Positions 46,428 to 55,111 are shown, counted from the first letter of the stretch. The stretch is 64,000 nucleotides of DNA from Demequina sp. NBRC 110053 (GCF_002090095.1 NZ_BBRJ01000002.1:981265-1045264), one strand, 5' to 3'. Program-made: numbers and translations. The notes: generated by a model not told the origin, from the sequence alone.

Positions 46428-46829
46428 TCAGGGCAGGTCAGTCCCAGGGAGCACGAGGCCGTCGAACACGGCGAAGTGCGGACCGTGAACGCGCCCGTCG
46501 AGCTCCGTACGACCGTCCTCATGCCGTCGGTACAGCGGGAGCCTGCACTCGGGGTCCGTGCAAATCGCAGTGGCGCCTGGGATCGTTCCTGCGAGCAGGC
46601 GGTCGGTCCAGACGGCCCAGACGACCTGGCCGACGGTGAGAGCGAGACCCTGCCCGCCCGGCCACGGCAACCGTCGTCCGAACGGCTCCTGCACGGTGAC
46701 CCCCACGCCGGCGGCGACGACGGTGCGCAGTCCCGGCTGCGGCTGGCGCGGCCCCTCTGGCCACCACGGCAGTCGGTGGACCTGGGTGGCGATGGGCAAG
46801 GTCTCGATAGCGGGCTGGGTCGTGCTCAT
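46428..46829 (-). CDS. Hypothetical protein
   Basis: The 133-residue product starts at ATG 46829 with AGGAGA upstream. It is rich in Pro, Trp and Gly and contains a two-Cys segment ICTDPECRLPLYRRHEDGRT that could bind a metal weakly. I recognise no family. The frame stays open upstream to ATG 47021, which would add 64 residues including CGGCQGPAIRCGRIKKCGPK, a Cys-rich basic stretch. That longer form cannot be excluded. Confidence 0.5.
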   Translation of the reverse strand: MSTTQPAIETLPIATQVHRLPWWPEGPRQPQPGLRTVVAAGVGVTVQEPFGRRLPWPGGQGLALTVGQVVWAVWTDRLLAGTIPGATAICTDPECRLPLYRRHEDGRTELDGRVHGPHFAVFDGLVLPGTDLP

Positions 46830-47053
46830 GGCGAGTTCTCCTGACGTCCGTGCTTCCCGGCGCCGGTCGACGACGGGCGGATCTTCCTCCGGGGGCACCG
46901 TGAACGGGTCGCGGTTGCCAGGCGGCCAGCCGGAGGGCTTGGGGCCGCACTTCTTGATCCGCCCACACCGTATCGCGGGCCCCTGACAGCCGCCGCAATC
47001 CCGCGAGCCCCGCAGCCGCATCGGCCCTTTTCGATCGGGCGTAGGTTGGGATC

Positions 47054-47902
47054 ATGACGACTCCTGCACTGACCCTCAACGACGGCCATGACATCCCGGC
47101 GATCGGCTTCGGCACCTACCCCCTCAAGGGCGATGAGGCGCATGACGCGATCACCTCGGCGCTGGACACCGGCTACCGGCTGCTCGACTCGGCCGTGAAC
47201 TACGGCAACGAGGCGGAGGTCGGCAAGGCCGCGCGCGACTGGCTGAAGGCCAACGGCGTGGACCGCGACCAGCTCACCGTCCAGACCAAGCTGCCCGGGC
47301 GCCATCACGACTACGAGTCCGCGCTCGACTCGGGAATGGAGTCGCTGGAGCGACTGGGCCTCGACCGGATCGACGTGCTGCTGATCCACTGGCCCAACCC
47401 CATCACAGGCAAGTATCGAGACGCGTGGCGCGGCCTGGTCGAGCTGCAGCGACGGGGCGTGGTGCGGACCATCGGGGTCTCGAACTTCACGGCGGATCAC
47501 CTGAGCGACATCGTCGACGACACCGGCGTCACCCCGGCCATCAACCAGATCGAGCTGCACCCCTACTTCACCCAGGAGCACATGCGCGCAGTGCATGCCG
47601 ACCGCGGAATCCTGACGCAATCATGGTCGCCGCTGGGCAAGCGGCAGGCTCCGTTCGAGGAGTCCGCGGTCGCCGATGCGTCTGCGGCCCACGCGGTCAC
47701 GCCCGCCCAGGCGATCCTGCGGTGGCAGGTCCAGCTGGGCAGCGTGCCGCTGCCCAAGTCAGCCACTCCCGAGCGACAGGCGGACAACCTCGACGTGTTC
47801 GGCTTCGAGCTCACCCAGGAGGAGATGGACGCCATCAGCGCCCTGCACCGTGAGGATGGCCGCCTCTTCGGCGGCGATCCGAACACGCACGAGGAGATGT
47901 AG
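47054..47902 (+). CDS. Aldo/keto reductase
   Basis: The 282-residue NADPH-dependent enzyme has the full catalytic tetrad: Asp45 and Tyr50 (LDSAVNYGNE), Lys79 (QTKLPG) and His112 (LLIHWP). The cofactor-binding end is PLPKSATPERQADNLDVF. It resembles 2,5-diketo-D-gluconic acid reductase-type AKR5 members. The ATG lies six bases after TAGGTT, a leaderless-type start. It converges with a TetR gene eight bases away. Confidence 0.93.
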   Translation: MTTPALTLNDGHDIPAIGFGTYPLKGDEAHDAITSALDTGYRLLDSAVNYGNEAEVGKAARDWLKANGVDRDQLTVQTKLPGRHHDYESALDSGMESLERLGLDRIDVLLIHWPNPITGKYRDAWRGLVELQRRGVVRTIGVSNFTADHLSDIVDDTGVTPAINQIELHPYFTQEHMRAVHADRGILTQSWSPLGKRQAPFEESAVADASAAHAVTPAQAILRWQVQLGSVPLPKSATPERQADNLDVFGFELTQEEMDAISALHREDGRLFGGDPNTHEEM

Positions 47903-47910
47903 GCGAGGGC

Positions 47911-48510
47911 TCACGCCGCGCGTGCGTTCAGCTCCTCCAGGGCAGTCAGGGCGCGCGAGGCGGCGTCCGGGCGGCGCAACATGCGCGCGTGCTGGTGGTA
48001 GCCCACGATCACGCACCACATCTCGAACGCGTACTGCGCCAGGTCCAGGTCGGCACGAAAGTGCCCCTCGTCGATGGCGATCCCGGCCGCGCGCTCGACC
48101 GCGGCCACCATCCGTCCGATGTGGTGAGCGGTGCGGTCACGCACCGGCCCCTCGCGGTCGTCGTAGTCGGATGCGGCGGCGATGAAGGGGCATCCCCCCG
48201 GAAGCACGTCGGTCTCCCACTGCATCCACAGGCGCTGGATGGCCTCGATGCGCGGCAGCCCGCGCGGGGCTCGCAGCGCGGGCACCATCACCGCGTCGAT
48301 GAACCGATCCGCACCTGCGTCCAGCACGGCGCACTGCAGGTCCTCCTTCGACGCGAAATGGGCGTACAGCCCGGACTTCGACATTCCGGCGCGGTCGGCC
48401 AGGGTGCCGATCGTGAGCGACTCGAGACCGAGCTCGCTCGCGATGTCCAGTCCATGCGCGAGCACTGCGGCTCGAGTCACGGTTCCCTTGCGTGGCTGGG
48501 TGGTCCGCAT
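47911..48510 (-). CDS. TetR-family transcriptional regulator
   Basis: The 199-residue protein has an N-terminal helix-turn-helix (VLAHGLDIASELGLESLTIG, LADRAGMSKSGLYAHFASKE) and a TetR_C-type domain with GGCPFIAAASDYDDREGPVR, characteristic of the YcdC/RutR-like subgroup. ATG 48510 is seven bases downstream of TAGGCT. A near-palindrome at 48811-48822 is a candidate binding site. The effector is unknown. Confidence 0.9.
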   Translation of the reverse strand: MRTTQPRKGTVTRAAVLAHGLDIASELGLESLTIGTLADRAGMSKSGLYAHFASKEDLQCAVLDAGADRFIDAVMVPALRAPRGLPRIEAIQRLWMQWETDVLPGGCPFIAAASDYDDREGPVRDRTAHHIGRMVAAVERAAGIAIDEGHFRADLDLAQYAFEMWCVIVGYHQHARMLRRPDAASRALTALEELNARAA

Positions 48511-48520
48511 GGGCGCGAGC

Positions 48521-48796
48521 CTAGTGCCAGCCGCGGCGCAGATCCGCGTCGATCTCCGCCGGGTCCAGCTGGAGATCGACGTCGTACAGGTCCAGCGTCC
48601 AGCGGCGGGTGAGGCGGTCGAGACTCCGCGCGATGATCCCTCGGCGCGGTCGGCGTCCGAGGTCGCCGCGCTCGGGCCGGGCAGATGAAGGGTCGAGCCT
48701 CGTGACTCGGGGCACGGCCCCTGTCGGGGCGTCCTGCGGTCGTACTGGTGCCTGCGCGGTGGACGTATGCGAGGCGGTGGTGGGTCCATGAGCCAT
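48521..48796 (-). CDS. Small hypothetical protein
   Basis: The 91-residue product (ATG 48796, seven bases after a TATTTT box) begins with a Thr/Pro/Arg-rich, probably disordered half. It ends in a compact, well-behaved segment, RWTLDLYDVDLQLDPAEIDA, DLRRGWH. No family recognised. It is upstream of the tetR gene on the same strand, 10 bases apart, so the two may be co-transcribed from the promoter beside the 48811 palindrome. Confidence 0.5.
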   Translation of the reverse strand: MAHGPTTASHTSTAQAPVRPQDAPTGAVPRVTRLDPSSARPERGDLGRRPRRGIIARSLDRLTRRWTLDLYDVDLQLDPAEIDADLRRGWH

Positions 48797-48810
48797 GCGC
48801 AAAAAATAGC

Positions 48811-48822
48811 ACGACCGTTCGT
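48811..48822. promoter_or_regulatory. Near-palindromic TetR-type operator candidate
   Basis: ACGACCGTTCGT is palindromic except at one pair, and a TATTTT box (minus strand) lies a few bases away. ACGAnCGnTCGT-like sites are typical of TetR operators. It lies upstream of the small gene and tetR on the minus strand. Confidence 0.5.
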
Positions 48823-48883
48823 TCTTGCGCAGCCGCTCAGGAATGCGACGCCCCGCTCGACTCCCCGCGCAACCCGTTCCGCA

Positions 48884-48912
48884 TTGACATACCTAGAACT
48901 GCTATGCATACT
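48884..48912 (+). promoter_or_regulatory. Strong promoter of the padR operon
   Basis: TTGACA (48884-48889), a 17-base spacer, and CATACT (48907-48912) form one of the best -35/-10 pairs in the window. Transcription would start near 48919. The spacer and -10 are unusually AT-rich (CTAGAACTGCTATGCAT), giving a likely site for PadR autoregulation. Confidence 0.7.
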
Positions 48913-48922
48913 TCCTCGAGGG

Positions 48923-49324
48923 ATGCTGCCGCGTCCCAGAAGGAGGCGACCCATAGACATCCCCAAGGACCTCGTGGCGGCCAGCGCCGCGCCACTGGTG
49001 CTGAGCATCCTCGCCGAGGGAGACAGCTACGGCTACGCGATCATCAAGCGCGTGGGCGAGCTGTCCGGGGGCGAGCTCGAATGGACCGACGGCCTGCTGT
49101 ACCCGCTGCTGCACCGCCTCGAGCGGCAGGGCCTGGTCGACAGCCGCTGGGGCGCGTCCGAGACCGGCAGGCGCCGCAAGTACTACGCGCTCACCGATCC
49201 CGGGCGTGGCGCGATCGCCCAGCACCGCGCGCAGTGGTCGACGGTCGCGGCGGCGCTCGAGGCGGCCTGGGACAAGGCGCGCGTCGAGCTGCGGTCGGCC
49301 GGCCCCGCGGGAGCCCGCGCGTGA
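48923..49324 (+). CDS. PadR-family transcriptional regulator
   Basis: The protein is 133 residues from ATG 48923, or 123 if it begins at ATA 48953. The winged helix contains VLSILAEGDSYGYAIIKRVG and LEWTDGLLYPLLHRLERQGL, the PadR signature, with wing GASETGRRRKYYALTDPG. AGGAGG at 48941-48946 sits six bases before ATA, exactly where related proteins have Met (M-x-IPKDL). ATG 48923 would fall only about four bases after the predicted transcript start. GTGA coupling to the next gene marks the usual PadR-HAAS membrane-protein operon. Confidence 0.88.
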   Translation: MLPRPRRRRPIDIPKDLVAASAAPLVLSILAEGDSYGYAIIKRVGELSGGELEWTDGLLYPLLHRLERQGLVDSRWGASETGRRRKYYALTDPGRGAIAQHRAQWSTVAAALEAAWDKARVELRSAGPAGARA

Positions 49325-50370
49325 GCGCGCCGGAGCTGTCCTCGCTCGACGACCAGGTGGCGCTGTGGCGAGGCCACATGGAGCGTCGTGGCGCCGTTGA
49401 CGGGCGCGATGTCGACGAGCTCGAGGATCACCTTCGCGGCCACATCGAGGCGCTCACCGCGGCAGGCCTGTCCGAGGAGGAGGCCTTCCTCGTCGCCGTC
49501 AAACGCCTGGGCAGCCAGGACGCGATCGCGCATGAGTTCGCCCAGGAGAACTCGCGGCGGCTGTGGAAGCAGCTGGTCCTCGGCGGCGCGCCTTCGCGCC
49601 CGGCCGATGCGCGGGCCGGGGGCCTCGCGGCCGTCGCCTTCGCGGTCGCGGGAGGCCTGCTCGCACGTCTTACCGTCGCGGTGGACGCGTCGGAGGAGTT
49701 CTGGCTTCGCAACGTCTCGCTGATCGGCTTCGCCGCCCTCATCGCGTACCTGCTGTGGAGGCGCCCGCCATCGCGCGGCGTGCTCGCGGCCACCCTGGTG
49801 TGCTTCGCCGTGGTCGCGGCCGCCGCCAACGCGATCCCGCTCACGACGGGTTCCGACGCACTCGTCGTGACCGCCTTGCACGTCCCGATCCTCACCTGGC
49901 TGGTGGTGCTGCTCGCGTACACGGGCGACCGCTGGCGCACCGTCGACGGACGCATGGACGCGGTGCGCTTCACCGGCGAGTGGGTGATCTACATGGCGCT
50001 GCTCGCGATCGGCGGCGGCGTCCTGACCGCCGTCACCCTCGGCGTCTCGAGCGCGGCGGGTGTGGACGCCGCTCACGTCGTGGAGTCGTGGATCCTGCCG
50101 ATCGCCGCGGCGGGCGCCGTCGTGATCGCCGCGTGGCTCGTAGAGTCCAAGCAGTCCGTCATCGAGAACATGGCTCCCGTGCTTGCCCGCGTGTTCACGC
50201 CGCTGTTCGCGCTGACCTTCGCGGCGCTGGTGGTCGTGGTGCTGGTGGGCGGTTCGCCCGGCGCCCTTGACCGCGACACGCTGCTGATCTGCGACGGCGT
50301 GCTGATCATCGCCGTCGGCCTGATCCTCTACAGCCTCACCGCGCGGCCCGACGGTGCGCGAGCCGGGTGA
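49321..50370 (+). CDS. HAAS-domain/permease-prefix membrane protein, truncated by in-frame TGA
   Basis: The GTG at 49321 overlaps the padR stop. The N-terminal ~75 residues form a HAAS signalling domain (GRDVDELEDHLRGHIEALTA, SEEEAFLVAVKRLGSQDAIA) that pairs functionally with PadR regulators. About eight membrane helices follow. The frame stops at TGA 50368-50370 after ARPDGARAG, yet the same frame resumes with FERVQLALVAGALTIDA and runs to 50673 as more membrane helices that belong to this DUF4153-like family. The 349-residue product is therefore a truncated form of a ~450-residue protein. Confidence 0.75.
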   Translation: MSAPELSSLDDQVALWRGHMERRGAVDGRDVDELEDHLRGHIEALTAAGLSEEEAFLVAVKRLGSQDAIAHEFAQENSRRLWKQLVLGGAPSRPADARAGGLAAVAFAVAGGLLARLTVAVDASEEFWLRNVSLIGFAALIAYLLWRRPPSRGVLAATLVCFAVVAAAANAIPLTTGSDALVVTALHVPILTWLVVLLAYTGDRWRTVDGRMDAVRFTGEWVIYMALLAIGGGVLTAVTLGVSSAAGVDAAHVVESWILPIAAAGAVVIAAWLVESKQSVIENMAPVLARVFTPLFALTFAALVVVVLVGGSPGALDRDTLLICDGVLIIAVGLILYSLTARPDGARAG

Positions 50371-50379
50371 TTCGAGCGG

Positions 50380-50673
50380 GTGCAGCTCGCGCTCGTCGCC
50401 GGCGCCCTGACGATCGACGCGATCGCCCTCGTCAACATCGTCAGCCGCATCGACGACGGCGGCTGGACCCTCAACCGTGTGACGGTGCTTGGAGTCAACC
50501 TGATCCTGCTGGTCAACCTGGCCGTCACGGCTTGGCTGCTGGTGCGCCTGCTGCGCTCCCGACCGGGCGCGGCACACGCGCTCGCACGCTGGCAGACAGG
50601 GCTACTGCCGGTCTACGGCGCGTGGGCGCTGGCCGCGATCCTCCTCCTGTCGCCGCTGCCGGGCCTCGTCTAG
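50380..50673 (+). pseudogene. Detached C-terminal part of the HAAS-domain membrane protein
   Basis: In the same frame as the previous gene, 97 codons from GTG 50380 encode three membrane helices (QLALVAGALTIDAIALVNIV, LNRVTVLGVNLILLVNLAVT, and a C-terminal LPVYGAWALAAILLLSPLPG). This is the normal end of the DUF4153-like family. Only TGA 50368-50370 separates it from the upstream part. Re-initiation at the nearby GTG could still make a separate fragment. Confidence 0.65.
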
Positions 50674-50708
50674 CAGCGCGACCCGCCCCGCGCATCGGCC
50701 CTCAGCGT

Positions 50709-50801
50709 GGTGGTCGGTTCTCGCTCATCTAGCGCGTTAGGTGCGCGAGTTGGGCCCAATTCGCGCACGTAGGGGCGGTAGGCGAGCGAGAATCGACCAC
50801 C
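50709..50801. repeat. Nested inverted repeat, copy B of the GCGAGTTGGGCCC element
   Basis: An outer arm of 18 bases (GGTGGTCGGTTCTCGCTC, 50709-50726) pairs with 50784-50801 with one mismatch. Inside is a 28-base palindrome, 50741-50768 (GTGCGCGAGTTGGG then CCCAATTCGCGCAC), with one mismatched pair. Bases 50729-50767 match copy A near 20527-20565. It lies between convergent genes; a copy of CGCGCATCGGCCC is just upstream at 50689. Confidence 0.7.
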
Positions 50802-50812
50802 AGGGCGGCGAC

Positions 50813-51580
50813 CTACGAGTCCTGCTCGGCCTCCATCGCCGCGACGAACTCGCCCTTGGAGGACTGCCAGCCGTCCTCGTTCATGCCAGTGCGCCAGTAC
50901 CCGGAGATCGACACGTGCTCGCGGGGCACGCCTCGCTCGTTGAACAGGTAATGGCGCAGCGGCTTGATCATGTCCGCGTTGCCGTGCACGAACGCCTCGA
51001 GGTCGCCGTCGGGGAAGTCGGCGGTCTGCACGGCGTAGGTGAGGGCCTCGCCGTACCCCAGGCCGTGGGCGTCGCGCTCGACCCAGTGGACGATCGTGTT
51101 GTCGGTCACGGGGAGTTCCTGACGGGACGCGGCGTCGGGCACCTCGAGGAACACCTCGGCGCGCGCGTGGCTCGGCAGCGCCTCGAGCGCGGCAGCGATG
51201 GCCGGCAGGGCGGAGTCGTCGCCCACGAGCAGGTGCACCTGGGCGTCGCCGCGTGGGGCCCACGCTCCACCGGGCCCCTTGAAGCTGATCTCGGCGCCAG
51301 CCTTCGCGTCGCGCGCCCACGGGCCGGCCAGCCCCTCGTCGCCGTGGATCACGAAGTCGAGCGCCATCTCGCGCGCCTCGTGATCGAGCCAGCGAATGGT
51401 GTACGTCCGTGTCACGTCGCCGAAGATGATCTTGATGTAGTGATCCGTGTAGCTCAGCGGCGGGAGCTCGTCGATCGCAGGGCCGCCAGCGATGATGCGA
51501 ACCATCGTGGGGCTGACCATCTCCTTGCGGAGAACGGAGACGGTGCGGGTGGGGCGGGGAGGGCGCTGGGGTGCAGACAC
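50813..51580 (-). CDS. Siderophore-interacting protein (FAD-dependent ferric-siderophore reductase)
   Basis: The 255-residue protein starts at GTG 51580, six bases after TATCAT. The N-terminal FAD-binding domain has SYTDHYIKIIFG and the RTYTIRWLDHEAREMALDFV signature (R-x-Y-T/S). The C-terminal NAD(P)H domain has HLLVGDDSALPAIAAALEAL and ends with VSISGYWRTGMNEDGW. This is the ViuB/SIP family, which releases iron from imported siderophores by reduction in the cytosol. It fits functionally with the importer at 22086-25862 although 25 kb away. Confidence 0.92.
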   Translation of the reverse strand: MSAPQRPPRPTRTVSVLRKEMVSPTMVRIIAGGPAIDELPPLSYTDHYIKIIFGDVTRTYTIRWLDHEAREMALDFVIHGDEGLAGPWARDAKAGAEISFKGPGGAWAPRGDAQVHLLVGDDSALPAIAAALEALPSHARAEVFLEVPDAASRQELPVTDNTIVHWVERDAHGLGYGEALTYAVQTADFPDGDLEAFVHGNADMIKPLRHYLFNERGVPREHVSISGYWRTGMNEDGWQSSKGEFVAAMEAEQDS

Positions 51581-51692
51581 CCGATCATGATAGGCACTCG
51601 CATCCTTGCGGCACCGCTGGGCTCTCGGGCGATGCGGCTCGCCAGGCCACGCCGCACGCCCTCGCCACTGCGGAGCGGCATAGTCTGCAGGC

Positions 51693-52898
51693 ATGAGTCC
51701 CAGACGCTGGTCCCTCACGGCCCACATCACCGACGAGGACCACCGTGTCACCACGATGGAGCTGCTCTTCGACGTGGTGTACGTGTACGCGTTCATCCAG
51801 GTCACCAGCTGGATCGCGAGCGAGCACTCGTGGAGAGCGGTCGCCGAGGGCCTGGTCGTTCTCGCCGTGCTGTGGTGGGTGTGGATCGCGTGGACCTGGC
51901 TGGGCAACGTCATGCGCGCTGACCGGGGCCTGCCCCTTGCCGGCTTTATCATCGCCATGGTCGCGGTGTTCGGCATCGCCCTGACCATACGAGGCATCTG
52001 GGAGGCCGACGGCGGTTCGTTCGCGCCCATGGCCTTCGCAGCGTTCTACGTGGTGATCCGCGTGGTCCACGGTGCCGTGTACCTGTGGGGAGCCCGCGAG
52101 GACCGGAAGCTGCGGCGCCAGATCATGCTCACCACGGCGGCGTGGCTGCCGGCGGCGCTGCTGCTGTTCGTCGGCGCCCTGCTGCCGCCCGATCAGCGGC
52201 TGTGGTGGTGGGCCGGCACCGTCGCCCTCGATGTGGTCGCCACGTGGATCCTGTCCGTGCGAGGCCCAGGCTGGCGGGTGCAGTCGGGCTCGCACTTCGC
52301 CGAGCGATTCGACCTGCTGGTGATCCTCGCGCTCGGCGAGTCCGTGCTCGCCGTCGGCATCGCGGCCGCGAAGATCGACCCCACGCCGGAGCTGGTCGCG
52401 CTCGGCCTGCTCGGCGTGCTCGTCGCCGTCGCGCTGTGGTGGCCGTACTTCAAGGACGTGGGGCCGTCGCTGGAGGAGGCCCTCGAGGAGGCCGAGCCTC
52501 GACGCAAGGCCGACATCGCCCGCGACTCCTACACGTACCTCCACCTGCCGCTGCTCATGGGCATCATCCTGGTGGCGGCAGGGAACGAGGAGGCGGTGAT
52601 CGCGCTCGAGAACGAGGAGGCCAGCGAGGCGGCGGCGCTGCTGATCAGCGCTGGCGCGGCGCTGTTCGCCGCCACCGCAGCGGTGCTCATGAGGCTCGCC
52701 GGCGCCACCTGGCACTGGCTCGCAGGCTCCGCAGCGTTCTTCGCGCTCGGAACCCTGTGGCTTCCCCTCCTCGACCCGACGGTCGCGGTCGCCGCGGCCG
52801 TGGTCGTGCTCGCCTTCGTCGGATGGCTGACTCCGGCCACCCGCCACCGGGAGCCGGTCGCCGTGGAGGCCGACGCGCACGGCGAGGGCGCCGCCTGA
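51693..52898 (+). CDS. ltrA: Low temperature requirement protein A (LtrA)-like membrane protein
   Basis: The 401-residue protein has the LtrA opening VTTMELLFDVVYVYAFIQVT and about ten to twelve helices. RFDLLVILALGESVLAVGIA is the family's central motif. LtrA proteins are membrane proteins of unknown activity, first linked to growth in the cold in Listeria. ATG 51693 lies six bases after TAGTCT, so it is probably leaderless. Confidence 0.92.
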   Translation: MSPRRWSLTAHITDEDHRVTTMELLFDVVYVYAFIQVTSWIASEHSWRAVAEGLVVLAVLWWVWIAWTWLGNVMRADRGLPLAGFIIAMVAVFGIALTIRGIWEADGGSFAPMAFAAFYVVIRVVHGAVYLWGAREDRKLRRQIMLTTAAWLPAALLLFVGALLPPDQRLWWWAGTVALDVVATWILSVRGPGWRVQSGSHFAERFDLLVILALGESVLAVGIAAAKIDPTPELVALGLLGVLVAVALWWPYFKDVGPSLEEALEEAEPRRKADIARDSYTYLHLPLLMGIILVAAGNEEAVIALENEEASEAAALLISAGAALFAATAAVLMRLAGATWHWLAGSAAFFALGTLWLPLLDPTVAVAAAVVVLAFVGWLTPATRHREPVAVEADAHGEGAA

Positions 52899-52972
52899 CC
52901 CGGAGGGCGCCTCGGCTCGCCCACCGCGCCCGAAGCCCCTCGTACCGCTAGCGTGGACAGCGGAGGACATCA

Positions 52973-55069
52973 ATGAGCGAGACCACGCCAACGACCACAG
53001 CCAGCACATCGATGACCCGTTCGACGCTCGCGAAGTGGGTGTTCTGGCCGTCGGCGGCGATCATCCTGAGCTTCTGCGCGTTCGCGATCATCGCGCCCAC
53101 CGCGGCCGAGAGCTTCTTCGACGCCATCCAGTCCGGCATCATCAACTCGTTCGGCTGGTACTACGTGCTGATCGCGGCCTTCTTCGTCGTGTTCGCGCTC
53201 GTCATGGGCTTCAGCAAGTTCGGCAACATCAAGCTGGGGCGCGACGACGACAGGCCGCAGTTCTCGATGTTCTCCTGGTTCGCGCTGCTGTTCGCCGCCG
53301 GAATGGGCATCGGCCTGGTGTTCTATGGCGTGTCAGAGCCGCTCGCCCACTACGCCGACCCCCGCCCCGGCGTCACCGGCACCCCGGAGCGACTCGCCCA
53401 GCAGGCCATGGCGCAGACGTTCCTCCATTGGGGCATCCACGCCTGGGCGATCTACATCGTCGTCGGCCTCGCGATCGCCTACGCCGTCCATCGCCGCGGG
53501 CGGCCGGTATCGATCCGCTACGCCCTCGAGCCGCTGCTGGGCAAGCGCATCAAGGGCGGATGGGGCAACGCGATCGACGTCACGGCCGTCGTCGGCACCC
53601 TCTTCGGAGTCGCCACCTCCCTCGGCCTCGGCGTGCTCCAGATCTCGTCCGGTCTCGAATCGGTCGACATCGCCGAGCCGACCACTCGCACCCAGATCAT
53701 CCTCATCATCTGCATCACGATCGTGACCATCTTCTCGCTCGTCACGGGGCTGCAGCGCGGCATGAAGTGGCTGTCCAACATCAACCTCGCACTCGCGCTG
53801 TTCCTGCTGCTGTTCGTGTTGTTCGCCGGACCCACGGCGTTCCTCATGCGCGAGTTCGTCCAGTCCATCGGCGCGTACATCCAGGAGTTCATCGGGCTGG
53901 CGTTCAACGTCTCCGCGTTCCAGGGAGCCGCCGGCGAGGAGTGGCAGGCGAGCTGGACCACCTTCTATTGGGGCTGGTGGATCTCATGGGCCCCCTTCGT
54001 GGGCGTGTTCATCGCGCGCGTGTCCAAGGGCCGCACGGTGCGCGAGTTCGTATGGGGGATCCTGCTGGTGCCGACTCTGATCACCATGCTGTGGTTCTCG
54101 GTGATGGGCGGCACGGCGCTGTACGCCGAGCTGTACGAGGGCGGCGGCGTGCTGCTGCCGGACGGCTCGGTCGACTACAACGGCTCGCTGTTCTTCATGC
54201 TCGACCTGCTGCCTGGAGGGACGCTGCTCGCGATCGGCGCGATGATCCTCATCGCGGTCTTCTTCGTCACGAGCTCGGACTCTGGGTCGCTGGTGCTGTC
54301 GATGCTGACGACCGGAGGCGACGAGAGTCCCAAGCGCTGGATCCGCGTGTTCTGGGCGTGCACGACGGCGCTCGTGGCCATCGCGCTGCTGCTGTCGGGA
54401 GGGCTGTCAGCCCTGCAGACGGCCGCGATCATCACGGCGCTGCCGTTCTCGATCGTCATGATCGGGATGTGTCTCGCGACCATCAAGGCATTCAGGCGCG
54501 AGCACAGCGCCTTCCTGCGATCGAACCGCGAGGAGTTCGTCACGCACATCACCGAGTCCATCGGCGAGTCCTACGGCCTCGAGAGGTCCACCGACGCGCT
54601 GATCGACGTCGAGGGCGCCAAGACACCCCTTCCGCATCCCGGCCGCTGGCACCTGCCAGGCAGGCGCAGGAAGGACGCCGATGCGCGGGCAGGCTCGCCC
54701 TCCGACGGCGCCACTGGAGCGGGCGAGGTCGGCCGCGACGCGTACGTCACGGCCGGAGCGGGCGCGGCCGCCGGCGCCTCCGGCGGTGCTCCCGGGAGCG
54801 CCGAGGCGCAGGCGTGGGACGCGGCCTCCGCCGAGGCTGCGTCAGACTCGAACGCGACGTCGACCGAGGACCCAGCCGGCGCATCGGCGCCGCCCCGCGA
54901 CACGCCCCCGCACGCCGACGTGTCGCCGGGGCCGGAGATCCCCGTCTCGCCCGGACCTGACGAGGGCGGCGTGCCGCCGAGCGCGGACGAGCAGGAGCAG
55001 GCGCCCACCTACGAGACCCTGCACACCGACCAGATCGTGCGGCCGCTGCCGGAGGAGCCCGACTCCTAG
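52973..55069 (+). CDS. BCCT-family glycine betaine/choline/carnitine transporter
   Basis: The 698-residue protein starts at ATG 52973 behind GGAGGA. About twelve helices lie in residues 20-520. BCCT signatures include FAAGMGIGLVFYGVSEPLAHY, TFLHWGIHAWAIYIVVGLAI, and the Trp-rich TTFYWGWWISWAPFVGVFIA, whose tryptophans form the quaternary-ammonium cage. A ~150-residue hydrophilic C-terminal tail, acidic and Ala/Pro-rich, follows. Regulatory tails of this kind sense osmotic strength in BetP, though there they are basic and shorter. Import of a compatible solute under osmotic stress is likely. Confidence 0.93.
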   Translation: MSETTPTTTASTSMTRSTLAKWVFWPSAAIILSFCAFAIIAPTAAESFFDAIQSGIINSFGWYYVLIAAFFVVFALVMGFSKFGNIKLGRDDDRPQFSMFSWFALLFAAGMGIGLVFYGVSEPLAHYADPRPGVTGTPERLAQQAMAQTFLHWGIHAWAIYIVVGLAIAYAVHRRGRPVSIRYALEPLLGKRIKGGWGNAIDVTAVVGTLFGVATSLGLGVLQISSGLESVDIAEPTTRTQIILIICITIVTIFSLVTGLQRGMKWLSNINLALALFLLLFVLFAGPTAFLMREFVQSIGAYIQEFIGLAFNVSAFQGAAGEEWQASWTTFYWGWWISWAPFVGVFIARVSKGRTVREFVWGILLVPTLITMLWFSVMGGTALYAELYEGGGVLLPDGSVDYNGSLFFMLDLLPGGTLLAIGAMILIAVFFVTSSDSGSLVLSMLTTGGDESPKRWIRVFWACTTALVAIALLLSGGLSALQTAAIITALPFSIVMIGMCLATIKAFRREHSAFLRSNREEFVTHITESIGESYGLERSTDALIDVEGAKTPLPHPGRWHLPGRRRKDADARAGSPSDGATGAGEVGRDAYVTAGAGAAAGASGGAPGSAEAQAWDAASAEAASDSNATSTEDPAGASAPPRDTPPHADVSPGPEIPVSPGPDEGGVPPSADEQEQAPTYETLHTDQIVRPLPEEPDS

Positions 55070-55111
55070 GAGTGACGCGCGACCGCCGGGCGCCCTGGCA
55101 GTCGGGACCTG

